Origin: Micavibrio aeruginosavorus
Lineage (GTDB): Bacteria; Pseudomonadota; Alphaproteobacteria; Micavibrionales; Micavibrionaceae
Direction: 5' to 3'
NCBI GenBank assembly: GCA_016432265.1
Contig: CP066681.1
Coordinates: 2,196,342 to 2,260,341, forward strand
DNA length: 64,000 bases
Both the position numbers and the translations under genes were made by a program. Positions 54,426 to 62,471 of the stretch are shown here, piece by piece (the stretch's first letter is position 1; each line of letters begins with the position of its first letter). Under the pieces are notes generated by a model that was not told where the DNA came from, made no database searches, and worked only from the letters and a program-made list of their open reading frames with translations.

Positions 54426-54871
54426 TGCATGGCTCCTGTCAAGGTAAAGGGGATGACGTTGTGTTGGGAAAAATCAGGGGCAAAGGGATGCCAGGGGGAA
54501 AGCGCCTGCACAATACCCTTGCGTTCGAAAACCGGCGTCATGCGTTCAAGCGCCTCGACCCAAAGGCTGTAGGCTTTCATTTCCTTGAGGCGGCGGGCGT
54601 CAGGAGCGATCAGGCGGCGGCCATAATGGCGCAACACCAGCAAATGATCGATCAGCAAGCGGCGCTGACGGTACAGGCGATCAACGATCTTTAATATGTC
54701 AACCGGCTCGCACGGGCGGCTTACCAGCCCCTGCCCGGCGGAGAATCGGGCCCCGTCGTTACGGGCGGCCTGCGCCTGAATAAACCAGAACCATGCCTCC
54801 TCGGCAGAGGCGAAAGGCGTGGTATCCACAGATGATGAAGGTTTCGGGTAATAGGGGTCGCGGTGCGCCAT
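54422..54871 (-). CDS. first gene of the phage operon, hypothetical
   Basis: A 149-residue protein. The conserved-looking core is SAEEAWFWFIQAQAARNDGA, then RPCEPVDILKIVDRLYRQRR and LLVLRHYGRRLIAP. Similar proteins occur with alphaproteobacterial prophages and I think of a DNA-binding or packaging-related role, but this is not established. The start at 54871 places it just after the operator cluster; an in-frame ATG at 54910 lies within that cluster and is rejected. Confidence 0.6.
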   Translation of the reverse strand: MAHRDPYYPKPSSSVDTTPFASAEEAWFWFIQAQAARNDGARFSAGQGLVSRPCEPVDILKIVDRLYRQRRLLIDHLLVLRHYGRRLIAPDARRLKEMKAYSLWVEALERMTPVFERKGIVQALSPWHPFAPDFSQHNVIPFTLTGAMQ

Positions 54872-54890
54872 GACAGTTCTTATCCTTTTT

Positions 54891-54928
54891 TGTTCTTTCT
54901 TAGAACACAAATGTTCTCTTTATGTTCT
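54891..54928. promoter_or_regulatory. cluster of four TGTTCT half-sites (LexA/SOS-like operator)
   Basis: TGTTCT occurs at 54891-54896, 54912-54917 and 54923-54928, and its complement AGAACA at 54902-54907. GTTC-N7-GTTC spans 54913-54927, exactly the alphaproteobacterial LexA box. GTTC-N7-GAAC spans 54892-54906. The cluster overlaps the expected transcription start of the leftward phage promoter, where a repressor would block it. Confidence 0.6.
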
Positions 54929-54929
54929 A

Positions 54930-54958
54930 TTTATGCTACGTTTCAGAGGTTGGGTCAA
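54930..54958 (-). promoter_or_regulatory. leftward promoter of the phage operon
   Basis: On the minus strand TTGACC (54958-54953) is followed after 17 bp by CATAAA (54935-54930). Transcription would start near 54923, inside the TGTTCT cluster. Confidence 0.6.
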
Positions 54959-54963
54959 GAGAA

Positions 54964-54985
54964 AAATAGGAATTTTTTCCTATTT
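54964..54985. promoter_or_regulatory. palindrome AAATAGGAA/TTCCTATTT, possible operator
   Basis: Perfect nine-base arms with a four-base spacer. It covers the expected -35 area of a rightward promoter whose -10 could be TACAAT at 54998-55003. AGGAATTTTT also occurs in the methyltransferase promoter spacer. Confidence 0.45.
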
Positions 54986-55000
54986 ATTTGTGCTGCATAC

Positions 55001-55012
55001 AATGGGATTGTG
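55001..55012. repeat. 12-base motif shared with the methyltransferase/S24 promoter region
   Basis: AATGGGATTGTG occurs here and at 57243-57254, on the same strand. This copy overlaps the predicted -10/start of the restriction endonuclease promoter. Confidence 0.4.
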
Positions 55013-55089
55013 CTTGCCTTTATTCCAACGATTTGTTGTGACTAAGCAACTTGGACATACTCCATCTTATCTTTTGGGGTATAGCCCTC

Positions 55090-55737
55090 ATGATGAAACC
55101 TTTGCGCGCAAATTCTTCGATGTTTCAAACTCTTGTAGCTTTTATCAGCGCCAACCCAGGGTCGGCTCGTAAGTTCAAAAGCACCGCCATAGACTCACAA
55201 GAATATAGAGAGAAACTCGAAAGAAAATTTATCGAAGGAAGATCTCCCAGAGCGCCCGAGAAACCTAAAACAGTCCCGGATAGTGTTGTCAGTATTATTT
55301 TGGAAGACTATTTTGGTGAAAAGCCTTCAGATATAGAAGAGATTAAAAGAACTCACTTGCTGGCTATGGCCGCTGAAAACACTGTAGGCGACTTATTAGA
55401 ACGCTACCTTGCTTCAGTGCTGGAGTCGCATGGCTGGGTATGGTGCTCAGGATCAGTTACTAAATCTATCGACTTTATCAAACATAACCCCGGCCAATCC
55501 CCTGAATGGGTTTGCCTGCAAGTAAAGAATAGGGATAATTCGGAAAACTCCTCTGCATCCGCCGTAAGAAATGGTACCAATATCGAAAAATGGTTTCGTA
55601 CCTTCTCGCGCACAGGAAAAACAAACTGGGATAAATTCCCAGACATATCTGCAAGAAATCAACTCAGCGAGTCAGGATTCAGGAATTTTGTGAAAAACTA
55701 TATTAAAGCAATAAATTCAAGCGCGTCTGAAAGATGA
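55090..55737 (+). CDS. SinI-like type II restriction endonuclease
   Basis: A 215-residue protein resembling the SinI restriction endonuclease family, whose type member cuts GG(A/T)CC. Recognisable are [33 protein letters not shown] and [16 protein letters not shown]; the D in SIDFI with Q-V-K downstream has the PD-(D/E)xK look (D-x(n)-QxK). It ends [15 protein letters not shown]. The start is uncertain: ATGATG at 55090 is used, a TTG at 55051 or ATG at 55120 are possible. The sequence is clearly more AT-rich than the neighbours. It converges with and overlaps its methyltransferase by 21 bp. Confidence 0.75.
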   Translation: MMKPLRANSSMFQTLVAFISANPGSARKFKSTAIDSQEYREKLERKFIEGRSPRAPEKPKTVPDSVVSIILEDYFGEKPSDIEEIKRTHLLAMAAENTVGDLLERYLASVLESHGWVWCSGSVTKSIDFIKHNPGQSPEWVCLQVKNRDNSENSSASAVRNGTNIEKWFRTFSRTGKTNWDKFPDISARNQLSESGFRNFVKNYIKAINSSASER

Positions 55738-57141
55738 TAAACTTTCTTTCTCTCGAGACTCTAATATTTTCAAAACATTAGCCTCCCAACTGGCATCATC
55801 TGTATTTTTATATCGGGAGAAAGGGTAATTTGCAGGGGTAATGTCCTCTATCCCTTGCATATGCCTTATAATTGTGCGCCCTACAGCGGCACCAAGACCT
55901 ACAGGAACGGCATTTCCTATTTGCTTATACCGATCAAGGATAGAGCCGCAAAAAACCCAATCATCAGGAAATTGCTGGATACGCTTATATTCAGCAATAC
56001 TCAGAGGGCGATCTTCCGATGGATGGCATATATCTGTTGCAGGCATAGCTGGATGCGTAACAAGTGTACAACTGGGTTTATCCCACGCCAAACGTCTATA
56101 GAAACCCGTTTTTCCACCCCCAGAGAAGTATGATTTCCCCATAGCTTCTTTTTGCAAGTTATCAGGCAAATGTTTCCAGTACTGCCCCTCTTTCAGCAAC
56201 CTGTAATACCTTAAACGATTTTCAGGAAAATTGACATGCTCATGCTCCAAATCCTCCATGCCACATAGCGCCTCGCGCAATGTCCGCCAAACGGGCAGAT
56301 TAAAATTTCCATTCTCTGAATGTGTCGGTTGCAAGTGAGAGACTCGTAATCCATCCCTGTTGCATATAATGACCACTCGTTCGCGTGACTGCGGAACTCC
56401 AAAGTTTGCAGCATTATAAAGGTTGAAACTTACGCTATAGCCGCCGTTTCTGAGTAAATTCACAATGTGAAACAGAGCTCCTCCCGGCAACTCATCTAAT
56501 GAAAGTGCAGGATTTTCATTGCCACGCTGGGCATGAGGGCGATGTGTAATGGGGGCGGATAATAAACCCCTGACATTCTCTATAACGGCATAACGCGGGC
56601 GAAGTTCCAGAATTGTCTGAATGTATTTTATGAGGACGTTTCCACGCTCGTCTTTAAAACCGCGCCGTGTCCCCGCAGTTGAGAATGGTTGACACGGCGG
56701 GCCTCCGACAACAACATCAATTTCGTCAGATTCACTTAATCCAGCATATTTTCTAATCTCAGAAGCGCTGTAGTCCCAAATATCACCTAGCAGGGGTATC
56801 TCCGGCTTATTGGCTGAAATCGTCTTGCGGCACACTTTATCGATTTCACAAGCTAAAATGACATTAATCCCAGCTTGCTCTAAACCAAGATCCAGCCCCA
56901 TGGCTCCAGAAAAGAAAGAAAGGGCTTTAATGTCTGGCAGTTTCTTAAGTGGTGGCACGTCTTTGATAAGTGCACCATTTTTCTCCATATGCTCTGCAAC
57001 TGATTCCGAGCTAACTGCCCAGACCTTACCTATCTGCCGGCCTATAATCTGACCGGATCTTAAAAGCGCTCTAACCCTCTGCTCTGAAATTTTCATAATT
57101 TCAGACGCTCGCTTTACGTCAATCATGTCCGGAATATTCAT
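55717..57141 (-). CDS. DNA (cytosine-5) methyltransferase with N-terminal HTH
   Basis: A 474-residue C5 methyltransferase that would protect the site cut by the convergent SinI-like enzyme (probably GGWCC). Motif I is [18 protein letters not shown], the catalytic motif [10 protein letters not shown], then [17 protein letters not shown] and the late [10 protein letters not shown]. Residues 1-55 ([20 protein letters not shown], then [16 protein letters not shown]) form an excisionase-like HTH, as in methyltransferases that repress their own operon. AT-rich, so probably acquired. Confidence 0.92.
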   Translation of the reverse strand: MNIPDMIDVKRASEIMKISEQRVRALLRSGQIIGRQIGKVWAVSSESVAEHMEKNGALIKDVPPLKKLPDIKALSFFSGAMGLDLGLEQAGINVILACEIDKVCRKTISANKPEIPLLGDIWDYSASEIRKYAGLSESDEIDVVVGGPPCQPFSTAGTRRGFKDERGNVLIKYIQTILELRPRYAVIENVRGLLSAPITHRPHAQRGNENPALSLDELPGGALFHIVNLLRNGGYSVSFNLYNAANFGVPQSRERVVIICNRDGLRVSHLQPTHSENGNFNLPVWRTLREALCGMEDLEHEHVNFPENRLRYYRLLKEGQYWKHLPDNLQKEAMGKSYFSGGGKTGFYRRLAWDKPSCTLVTHPAMPATDICHPSEDRPLSIAEYKRIQQFPDDWVFCGSILDRYKQIGNAVPVGLGAAVGRTIIRHMQGIEDITPANYPFSRYKNTDDASWEANVLKILESREKESLSSFRRA

Positions 57142-57171
57142 TATTTCGTCCCCGAAACTTTTTATAGACCA

Positions 57172-57199
57172 ATGTTATCCCAGTAAAAATTCCTGTCAA
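57172..57199 (-). promoter_or_regulatory. promoter of the methyltransferase gene
   Basis: On the minus strand TTGACA (57199-57194) is followed after 16 bp by TAACAT (57177-57172). The start would fall about 25 bases before the ATG at 57141. AGGAATTTTT lies in the spacer. Confidence 0.55.
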
Positions 57200-57242
57200 T
57201 CTTGTGCCTCAAATTCTTTAATGCTTTTTTTCTTCAAAAAAA

Positions 57243-57254
57243 AATGGGATTGTG
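57243..57254. repeat. second copy of the AATGGGATTGTG motif
   Basis: It lies between the divergent methyltransferase and S24 genes, and is part of a small palindrome GGATtgtgATCC (57247-57258). See 55001-55012 for the other copy. Confidence 0.4.
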
Positions 57255-57275
57255 ATCCTAGGAGCAGGAACCTCA

Positions 57276-57920
57276 ATGTTTTCTTATGACGATATGTGGA
57301 AGGCGATCGACCGTCTGGCGGACAGTCACGGCTATTCCCCCTCGGGTCTGGCGAAAAAAGCCGGGCTCGACCCTACGACCTTTAATAAAAGCAAACGCAT
57401 GAGCAGCGATGGCAAGCCGCGCTGGCCTTCGACTGAAAGTCTTTCAAAAATTCTTGCCGTCACCGGCGCGACGATGAGCGATTTCATCGCCTTGATCGGC
57501 GAGAATGAAAACAACGCCGCCGCCCGCGATACCATCCCGCTAATCAACAGCGCGATTGCCGGCAAAAACGGCCACTTCACTGCCGAAGGCCATCCCGCCG
57601 GTAATGGCTGGGATGATTTCAGCTTCCCCGGTACGGCCAGCCGCCGCGACGAACATCTCTTCGCGATAGAGGTCATCGGCCAGACTTTGATGCCCGCCTA
57701 CCGCGAAGGCGATGTGCTGGTGGCATCGCCGCAGGCAAATGTCCGCCGCGGCGACCGCGTGATCGTGCGCACCCGCGGCGGCGATTTCATGATCCACGAG
57801 CTGCGCCGCCAGACCGCAAGCCGCATTGAGCTGCGCGCCATCGGCCATAACGGGGACAATCTCAGCCTGCCGGCCGAGGATATTTCGTGGATGGCGCGGA
57901 TCATCTGGGTCAGTCAGTGA
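57276..57920 (+). CDS. HTH transcriptional regulator with inactive S24 (LexA-like) domain
   Basis: A 214-residue protein of the widespread alphaproteobacterial HTH-S24 type. Residues 1-75 are an HTH (SPSGLAKKAGLDPTTFNKSK). The C-terminal domain reads IEVIGQTLMPAYREGDVLVA, then VRRGDRVIVRTRGG. The usual nucleophilic Ser of GDSM is Thr137 and the expected Lys of MAKEL is His174 (MIHEL). Self-cleavage is therefore doubtful. AGGA before the ATG at 57276 decides the start over the GTG at 57252. Likely a chromosomal regulator, not the phage repressor. Confidence 0.85.
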   Translation: MFSYDDMWKAIDRLADSHGYSPSGLAKKAGLDPTTFNKSKRMSSDGKPRWPSTESLSKILAVTGATMSDFIALIGENENNAAARDTIPLINSAIAGKNGHFTAEGHPAGNGWDDFSFPGTASRRDEHLFAIEVIGQTLMPAYREGDVLVASPQANVRRGDRVIVRTRGGDFMIHELRRQTASRIELRAIGHNGDNLSLPAEDISWMARIIWVSQ

Positions 57921-57925
57921 AGCGG

Positions 57926-58918
57926 ATGAGCGCACCCCTCTCGATTACCGGCATAGGTGCCGCCTTCGTGGATGCGATTGCCCCTGTCGATGATGACTTC
58001 ATTCACGCCCATAATATCGGCAAGGGCGTCACGACCCTCGTCGACACGCACAAACTTGGCTACCTGCTGGAAAGCCTGACCGATCCGTTATTGCTCCCGG
58101 GCGGCTCGACCGCCAACCTGCTCTGCGGGCTGGCGGTGCAGGGGTATCCTTCAACCTTCATCGGACGCACCGGCGATGACCGCTATGGAGAGATCTTCCG
58201 GGAAGCCTTCCTGCCCTACGGGATTAATTTCCCCCATGACCGACTGGAGGGGCGCACGACGTCGGTCTGCATCGCCCTGCTGACCCCCGACAAGGAACGC
58301 AGTTTCGTGGTCAGCCGTCATACCGCAAGTTACGCCCTGAAAGCGCAGGACTTGCCCCTGCCTCCCGACAGCATCGACACATATATATGCATCGAAGCCA
58401 ATATGGCGCTCTCGCCCGCCGGATGCCACCCGGATGAAAGCGTGCTGGCCGCCGCGCTGATTATGTACGGCAACAGCCGGCGCCGCCTGGTTCTGGGGCT
58501 GAACGACCGCGATATTGTCGCTGACATGCGCCCGCTGATCCAGCAATCCTTAAGCTTCGGCAACGTTATGATCATGGGCAACATGAACGAATGTCTGGCC
58601 CTGTTCGACGAGCATGACATGGCGCTGGCCTTCGCAAAAGCGCAATCCACAGGACGCGATTTCATCATCACCAACGGCGCCAACGGCGCCTATGTCGTCA
58701 CGCCGGACAGCATCGACCACATCCCCGGCCCCGACCTGCCCCCGGAACAGGTGGTCAGCACAGTCGGCGCCGGCGACCAGTTCGCCGCCGGATTTATTGC
58801 TGGCATGATCGAAGGAAAACCGTATATTGAGGCCGCTCATCAAGGCACCGCGGCCGCCGGCCGCATCATACAGCAGCGGGGAGGACGCCCTGCCCTGCCA
58901 CAAGGAGAGAAAAAATGA
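57926..58918 (+). CDS. PfkB-family carbohydrate/nucleoside kinase
   Basis: A 330-residue ribokinase-family kinase. GGSTANLLCGLAVQG (substrate site), FIGRTGDDRYGEIF, ITNGANGAYVV and the C-terminal STVGAGDQFAAGFIAG (catalytic Asp) are all there. It looks like the adenosine kinase-like branch common in alphaproteobacteria (start SITGIGAAFVDAIAPVDDDF), but the substrate cannot be fixed. It begins 6 bp after the S24 gene and overlaps pyrE by 4 bp, so these form one operon. Confidence 0.85.
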   Translation: MSAPLSITGIGAAFVDAIAPVDDDFIHAHNIGKGVTTLVDTHKLGYLLESLTDPLLLPGGSTANLLCGLAVQGYPSTFIGRTGDDRYGEIFREAFLPYGINFPHDRLEGRTTSVCIALLTPDKERSFVVSRHTASYALKAQDLPLPPDSIDTYICIEANMALSPAGCHPDESVLAAALIMYGNSRRRLVLGLNDRDIVADMRPLIQQSLSFGNVMIMGNMNECLALFDEHDMALAFAKAQSTGRDFIITNGANGAYVVTPDSIDHIPGPDLPPEQVVSTVGAGDQFAAGFIAGMIEGKPYIEAAHQGTAAAGRIIQQRGGRPALPQGEKK

Positions 58919-59580
58919 CCGCTATCGCCGCCGAATCCGCGCAAATCCTGCTGGATACGAAATCCGTACTGTTTAACGCACGCGAACCGTTCACCTTTAC
59001 ATCGGGCCGCATCAGCCCGGTTTACGTCGATTGCCGCCGCCTGATCTCCTTTCCCGGGGAACGCAGCCGCCTGATGGATTTCGGCGCCGAGATATTAAAA
59101 AAAGAATGCCCCGGCCTTGATTATTGCGCCGGTGGAGAAACCGCCGGCATTCCGTATGCCGCCTTCATGGCCGAGCGTCTTAACCTGCCGATGCTCTATG
59201 TCCGCAAAAAACCCAAAGGTTTCGGACGCATGGCGCAAATCGAAGGTGTGATGGACGAAGCCGGGAAAAAAGTGGTGCTGATCGAAGATTTGCAAACCGA
59301 CGGTGGCAGCAAGAAAGTTTTTATCGACGCCTTGCGCGAGGCCGGGGCCATCGTCGAACATTCCTTCGTCGTCTTCCACTACGGCATCTTTCAAGCCAGC
59401 GAAGACAACATGAAAGCCATGGGCGTCAAACTGCATGCCCTGACCACATGGTGGGATGTTCTGGCCGTCGCCCGCAGCAAGAAATACTTCGATGAGGAAA
59501 CGCTGAACTCGGTCGAGTCATTCCTGAAAGCCCCCGATGCCTGGGCCGAAACCAACAAGCATCTGGCTAAAACAGCTTAA
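58915..59580 (+). CDS. pyrE: orotate phosphoribosyltransferase
   Basis: A 221-residue enzyme forming OMP from orotate and PRPP in pyrimidine synthesis. The N-terminal FTFTSGRISPVYVDCRRLIS, the YVRKKPKGFGRMAQIEG loop and the PRPP motif VVLIEDLQTDGGSK identify it. GGAGAG precedes the ATG, which overlaps the kinase stop. Its 3' end overlaps the decayed gene on the other strand. Confidence 0.94.
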   Translation: MTAIAAESAQILLDTKSVLFNAREPFTFTSGRISPVYVDCRRLISFPGERSRLMDFGAEILKKECPGLDYCAGGETAGIPYAAFMAERLNLPMLYVRKKPKGFGRMAQIEGVMDEAGKKVVLIEDLQTDGGSKKVFIDALREAGAIVEHSFVVFHYGIFQASEDNMKAMGVKLHALTTWWDVLAVARSKKYFDEETLNSVESFLKAPDAWAETNKHLAKTA

Positions 59581-60168
59581 GCGCAAACACGCGGGTATTG
59601 CAAAACGGCAGGGCCACAGCCACACCGTCGACAGCGGATAACGGCTGAATCCTTTTGAGTTTGACGCCGCCAAAGCGCGCCTGCACCAGCTTGTTCTCCA
59701 GCAGGATTGAATCGATATCCGCGCTATGTGCGTCGCCATAGGCGATCCTGCACGGATGAGCGGAGTGAGCCAACCCCAAAACCAGATCGTTGCCCGCACT
59801 GCCGATCATCGCAATGCGTTGCGGATCATCGCAATGCGTTGCGGATCGATAGCGATCACAGGCAACAAGGAAGGCCGTTCGAGCAAAAGGCGCATATCGT
59901 TGTTGAATCCGCATAAATGACGTGCGATTTTCCTTGCCTTGGCCTCGCTCATCGGCTCAGCGATATAAAAGACCTCGCGCCCGTCGCCGCACGATATGCC
60001 CACGCGCGGGCGATGATCGGGCCCCGCCACGACGAATACCGCATTCAGGCTCTCAAGGGCCGTCGTGATATCGCGCACAGGCGAATCGGAATGGCGGCGC
60101 GCATGCGCGGCGATCGCCTGTATCAGGCCCGCGAACGGATCGGCGGCGTCTTTGAAATCTGTCTGCAT
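59567..60168 (-). pseudogene. hypothetical gene split by a 20-bp tandem duplication
   Basis: The upstream part (from MQTDFKDAADPFAGLIQAIA) reads in one frame as far as AIDPQRIAMI and then runs to a false stop (RNALR). The downstream part reads in another frame from the second copy, QRIAMIGSAGNDLVLGLAHS, to the end at 59567. Removing one 20-bp copy at 59804-59843 restores a single frame of about 193 residues. The start ATG at 60168 has no strong ribosome site. No family recognised. Whether it is dead, phase-variable or a sequencing artefact cannot be told here. Confidence 0.75.
59804..59847. repeat. 20-bp tandem duplication causing a frameshift
   Basis: GATCATCGCAATGCGTTGCG stands at 59804-59823 and again at 59824-59843, followed by a partial GATC. 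Twenty is not a multiple of three, so the minus-strand gene changes frame. Confidence 0.95.
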
Positions 60169-60273
60169 GAAGTGTAATTCTAAACCTGTCGCCGTAATTA
60201 TGCAAACACCGATAACCCCCGGCAATCAAAGACAGTATTTGCCCCCCGCGCCTATTCGGTTTAGGTTGCTGCC

Positions 60274-61047
60274 ATGAATTACAGGAAAGGCACAATTTAT
60301 TTTCACGCCGCCACTTCCGAGGAGGCGCAGGAAGCCTTCAGCGCTCTCAGCAGCCAGTACGGGCAATGCGCCCCGGATGAGGCTGAGGTCATCGTACCTC
60401 TGGGCGGCGATGGCACCATGCTTGAGGCCCTGCATAAATTCCACCACAGCGGCAAACCTATTTACGGGATGAATCGCGGCTCGGTCGGTTTCATGATGAA
60501 CCCTTTCCGCACCGAAAAATTTCTCGAACGGCTGGAACGCGCACAGAGCGTCACCCTCCATCCTTTACGCATGCGCGCCACCACCGCGGGCGGTGCCTGC
60601 ATTGATGCGATTGCCTTCAACGAAGTATCGTTGCTGCGGCAGGAACGCCACACCGCCAAAATCAGCGTCAGCGTCGATGATATCGAACGCCTGCCGGAGC
60701 TGGTCTGCGACGGCATTCTGGTATCCACGCCCGCGGGCAGCACCGCCTATAACCTCTCGGCTCACGGCCCGATCTTGCCCTTATCGGCGAACGTGCTGGC
60801 CCTCACCCCCATCAGTGCGTTTCGCCCGCGCCGCTGGAAAGGCGCGCTGTTGCCTTCGCATGTCTCGATCCGCTTTGATGTAAAAGATCCGCATGCGCGC
60901 CCGGTCAGCGCCACCGCCGATTCAACCGAAGTGCGCGATGTGGCCAATGTCGAGATACGCGAATCGAAAACGCTGTCGGTGACGTTGATGTTCGACCCCG
61001 ATCACAATCTCGAAGAGAGAATCCTCAAAGAGCAGTTTTTGCCTTAA
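60274..61047 (+). CDS. nadK: NAD kinase
   Basis: A 257-residue NAD+ kinase producing NADP+. Visible are VPLGGDGTMLEALH (GGDG motif), MNRGSVGFMMN, FNEVSLLRQ and CDGILVSTPAGSTAYNLSAH. Length typical of alphaproteobacterial enzymes. It stands alone, diverging from the split gene. Confidence 0.94.
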   Translation: MNYRKGTIYFHAATSEEAQEAFSALSSQYGQCAPDEAEVIVPLGGDGTMLEALHKFHHSGKPIYGMNRGSVGFMMNPFRTEKFLERLERAQSVTLHPLRMRATTAGGACIDAIAFNEVSLLRQERHTAKISVSVDDIERLPELVCDGILVSTPAGSTAYNLSAHGPILPLSANVLALTPISAFRPRRWKGALLPSHVSIRFDVKDPHARPVSATADSTEVRDVANVEIRESKTLSVTLMFDPDHNLEERILKEQFLP

Positions 61048-61186
61048 GTTCAAAAATGAGATATATTTATCTCGTGCAGGGAATAGCCGAACCGCCTCTT
61101 GCCATAACAAAAAATCTTTCCTGCTTTTACCATTTCTTCACTTCTCACGACTAACCTCAACAACACTAATAAAAAAACGCAAGGGT

Positions 61187-61209
61187 GTGGCTGCAGAGAA
61201 CTGCAGACG
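61187..61209 (+). other. CTGCAG-AGAA-CTGCAG hairpin in the leader
   Basis: Two CTGCAG hexamers four bases apart can pair with each other over an AGAA loop. They lie about 40 bases before the start of the HERQH gene and could act as an RNA or protein element. Confidence 0.35.
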
Positions 61210-61245
61210 AAAACCATAATAGAAAACAACTCCGGGAGAGTTCAC

Positions 61246-62394
61246 ATGGCGACGACCTTTGCAACGGCGAGCTTTGCTCGCTGCAACAAGACTATTAACG
61301 ACAATCTGGCATATATGAGCGACCCCTCCGTGGTTACGCTTTCGCAGATGCCCTCGGAATTCCGCCTTCCCACACTGGGCGATGCTTTTCTTGAAGCCTC
61401 TACCGATCCTTTCAGCAAAAGCCGCGGCAAGCGCTTTTATGATGTTGCCGCGCTGTGGCAGGAAGTCACCAGCAAGAACGGCGACGTTGATACAGAAACC
61501 GCGCGCCAGTTCGTCAATGATTGGCTAAGCGGCGTCTTTGCCAACGATGCCGGCATCACCGATCCGCGCGCGCGCCAAGGCCTGAATGCCCTCGGCTTTG
61601 AAACCGTCATCACCCTGTATGAGAAAATCTCGCAAAGCGACGCCAAAGGCAACAGCCTTTACTTGCGCGAACTGAACCGCGCGCTGGATCTGCCGGACTC
61701 ATTCTATGAGAAGCGCATTGAAACCGTGGCCCGCCTGTTTGACGACAGCCAGCGCGCCTGGATGGAGCAAAAATGGCAGCATGCGCTGAATGAAGGCCGT
61801 CTGCCCTCGCATGCCGGCAGTTTCGCCGACGCAATGGCCGAAGAGCTGGAGAACCGCCCGATCTGGAGTGCTGCCGACGCCAAACGCCGCATTCAACTGT
61901 TGCAGTTCCTCTGTGACTGCTTCAGCGACTCGCTCGGTGAAAGCCGCGTTAAAATGGGATTGTTCAACGGCAAACCGGGCCTAAAAGGCTTCTACATGCA
62001 TAAAACCGACAAGAACGAAGAAGTCATCGGTTTGAACGTCATGGAGATCAGCAACTTCCAGGCCTGCGTCGGGATTATCATGCATGAACGCCAGCATGCC
62101 TCGCAGCAACGTCTGGCCGACGATTACCGTGCCGGGAAAATCGGCAAAACCCATCCCGATTACATGGCAGCCCGCATCTTCGCGGCAAACGGCAACAGCG
62201 GCGGCTACATCAACGGCGACAAGGATGCCGGCATGAACGGCTACCGTTTCCAGCCGCTTGAGCAAGACGCCCATAATGCCGGCAGAATCGCCGAATACAT
62301 GGTTTATAAAACCTATGCCCGCCGTCCCGGCATTTACACCGAACGTCATGTCCGCCCGGCTCCGGCAGCTCCGGCACAAAGATTGGCTTCATAA
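61246..62394 (+). CDS. putative metalloprotease-like protein (HERQH)
   Basis: A 382-residue protein with no signal peptide. HERQH at residues 280-284 (CVGIIMHERQHASQQRLADD) is an HExxH motif. Glu339 in RFQPLEQDAHNAG could be the third zinc ligand, giving a gluzincin-like site with 55-residue spacing, as in the two HEGLH proteins at 28 and 31 kb. The first 270 residues are helical and unrecognised. GGGAGAG precedes the ATG. A long leader (61048-61245) with a CTGCAG-AGAA-CTGCAG hairpin lies upstream. A strong terminator follows, so it is monocistronic. Confidence 0.6.
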   Translation: MATTFATASFARCNKTINDNLAYMSDPSVVTLSQMPSEFRLPTLGDAFLEASTDPFSKSRGKRFYDVAALWQEVTSKNGDVDTETARQFVNDWLSGVFANDAGITDPRARQGLNALGFETVITLYEKISQSDAKGNSLYLRELNRALDLPDSFYEKRIETVARLFDDSQRAWMEQKWQHALNEGRLPSHAGSFADAMAEELENRPIWSAADAKRRIQLLQFLCDCFSDSLGESRVKMGLFNGKPGLKGFYMHKTDKNEEVIGLNVMEISNFQACVGIIMHERQHASQQRLADDYRAGKIGKTHPDYMAARIFAANGNSGGYINGDKDAGMNGYRFQPLEQDAHNAGRIAEYMVYKTYARRPGIYTERHVRPAPAAPAQRLAS

Positions 62395-62413
62395 TTCTTG
62401 TTATCCCTGCCTG

Positions 62414-62450
62414 AAACCCTTGTCGGCATGTTCGACAAGGGTTTTTCTTT
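62414..62450 (+). terminator. strong intrinsic terminator
   Basis: Twelve-base arms AAACCCTTGTCG (62414-62425) and CGACAAGGGTTT (62433-62444), then TTCTTTTTC. Confidence 0.9.
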
Positions 62451-62471
62451 TTCATCAAAGTAAGTTGAGAA

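Noticed and set aside
37773..54871. Tailocin (headless bacteriocin) interpretation
   Set aside because: Portal, scaffold, capsid and both terminase subunits are present, so the element makes heads and packages DNA.
57276..57920. Reading the S24 gene as the repressor of the phage block
   Set aside because: Its HTH matches the chromosomal alphaproteobacterial regulator type, it lies beyond the restriction-modification pair and is in an operon with a kinase and pyrE.
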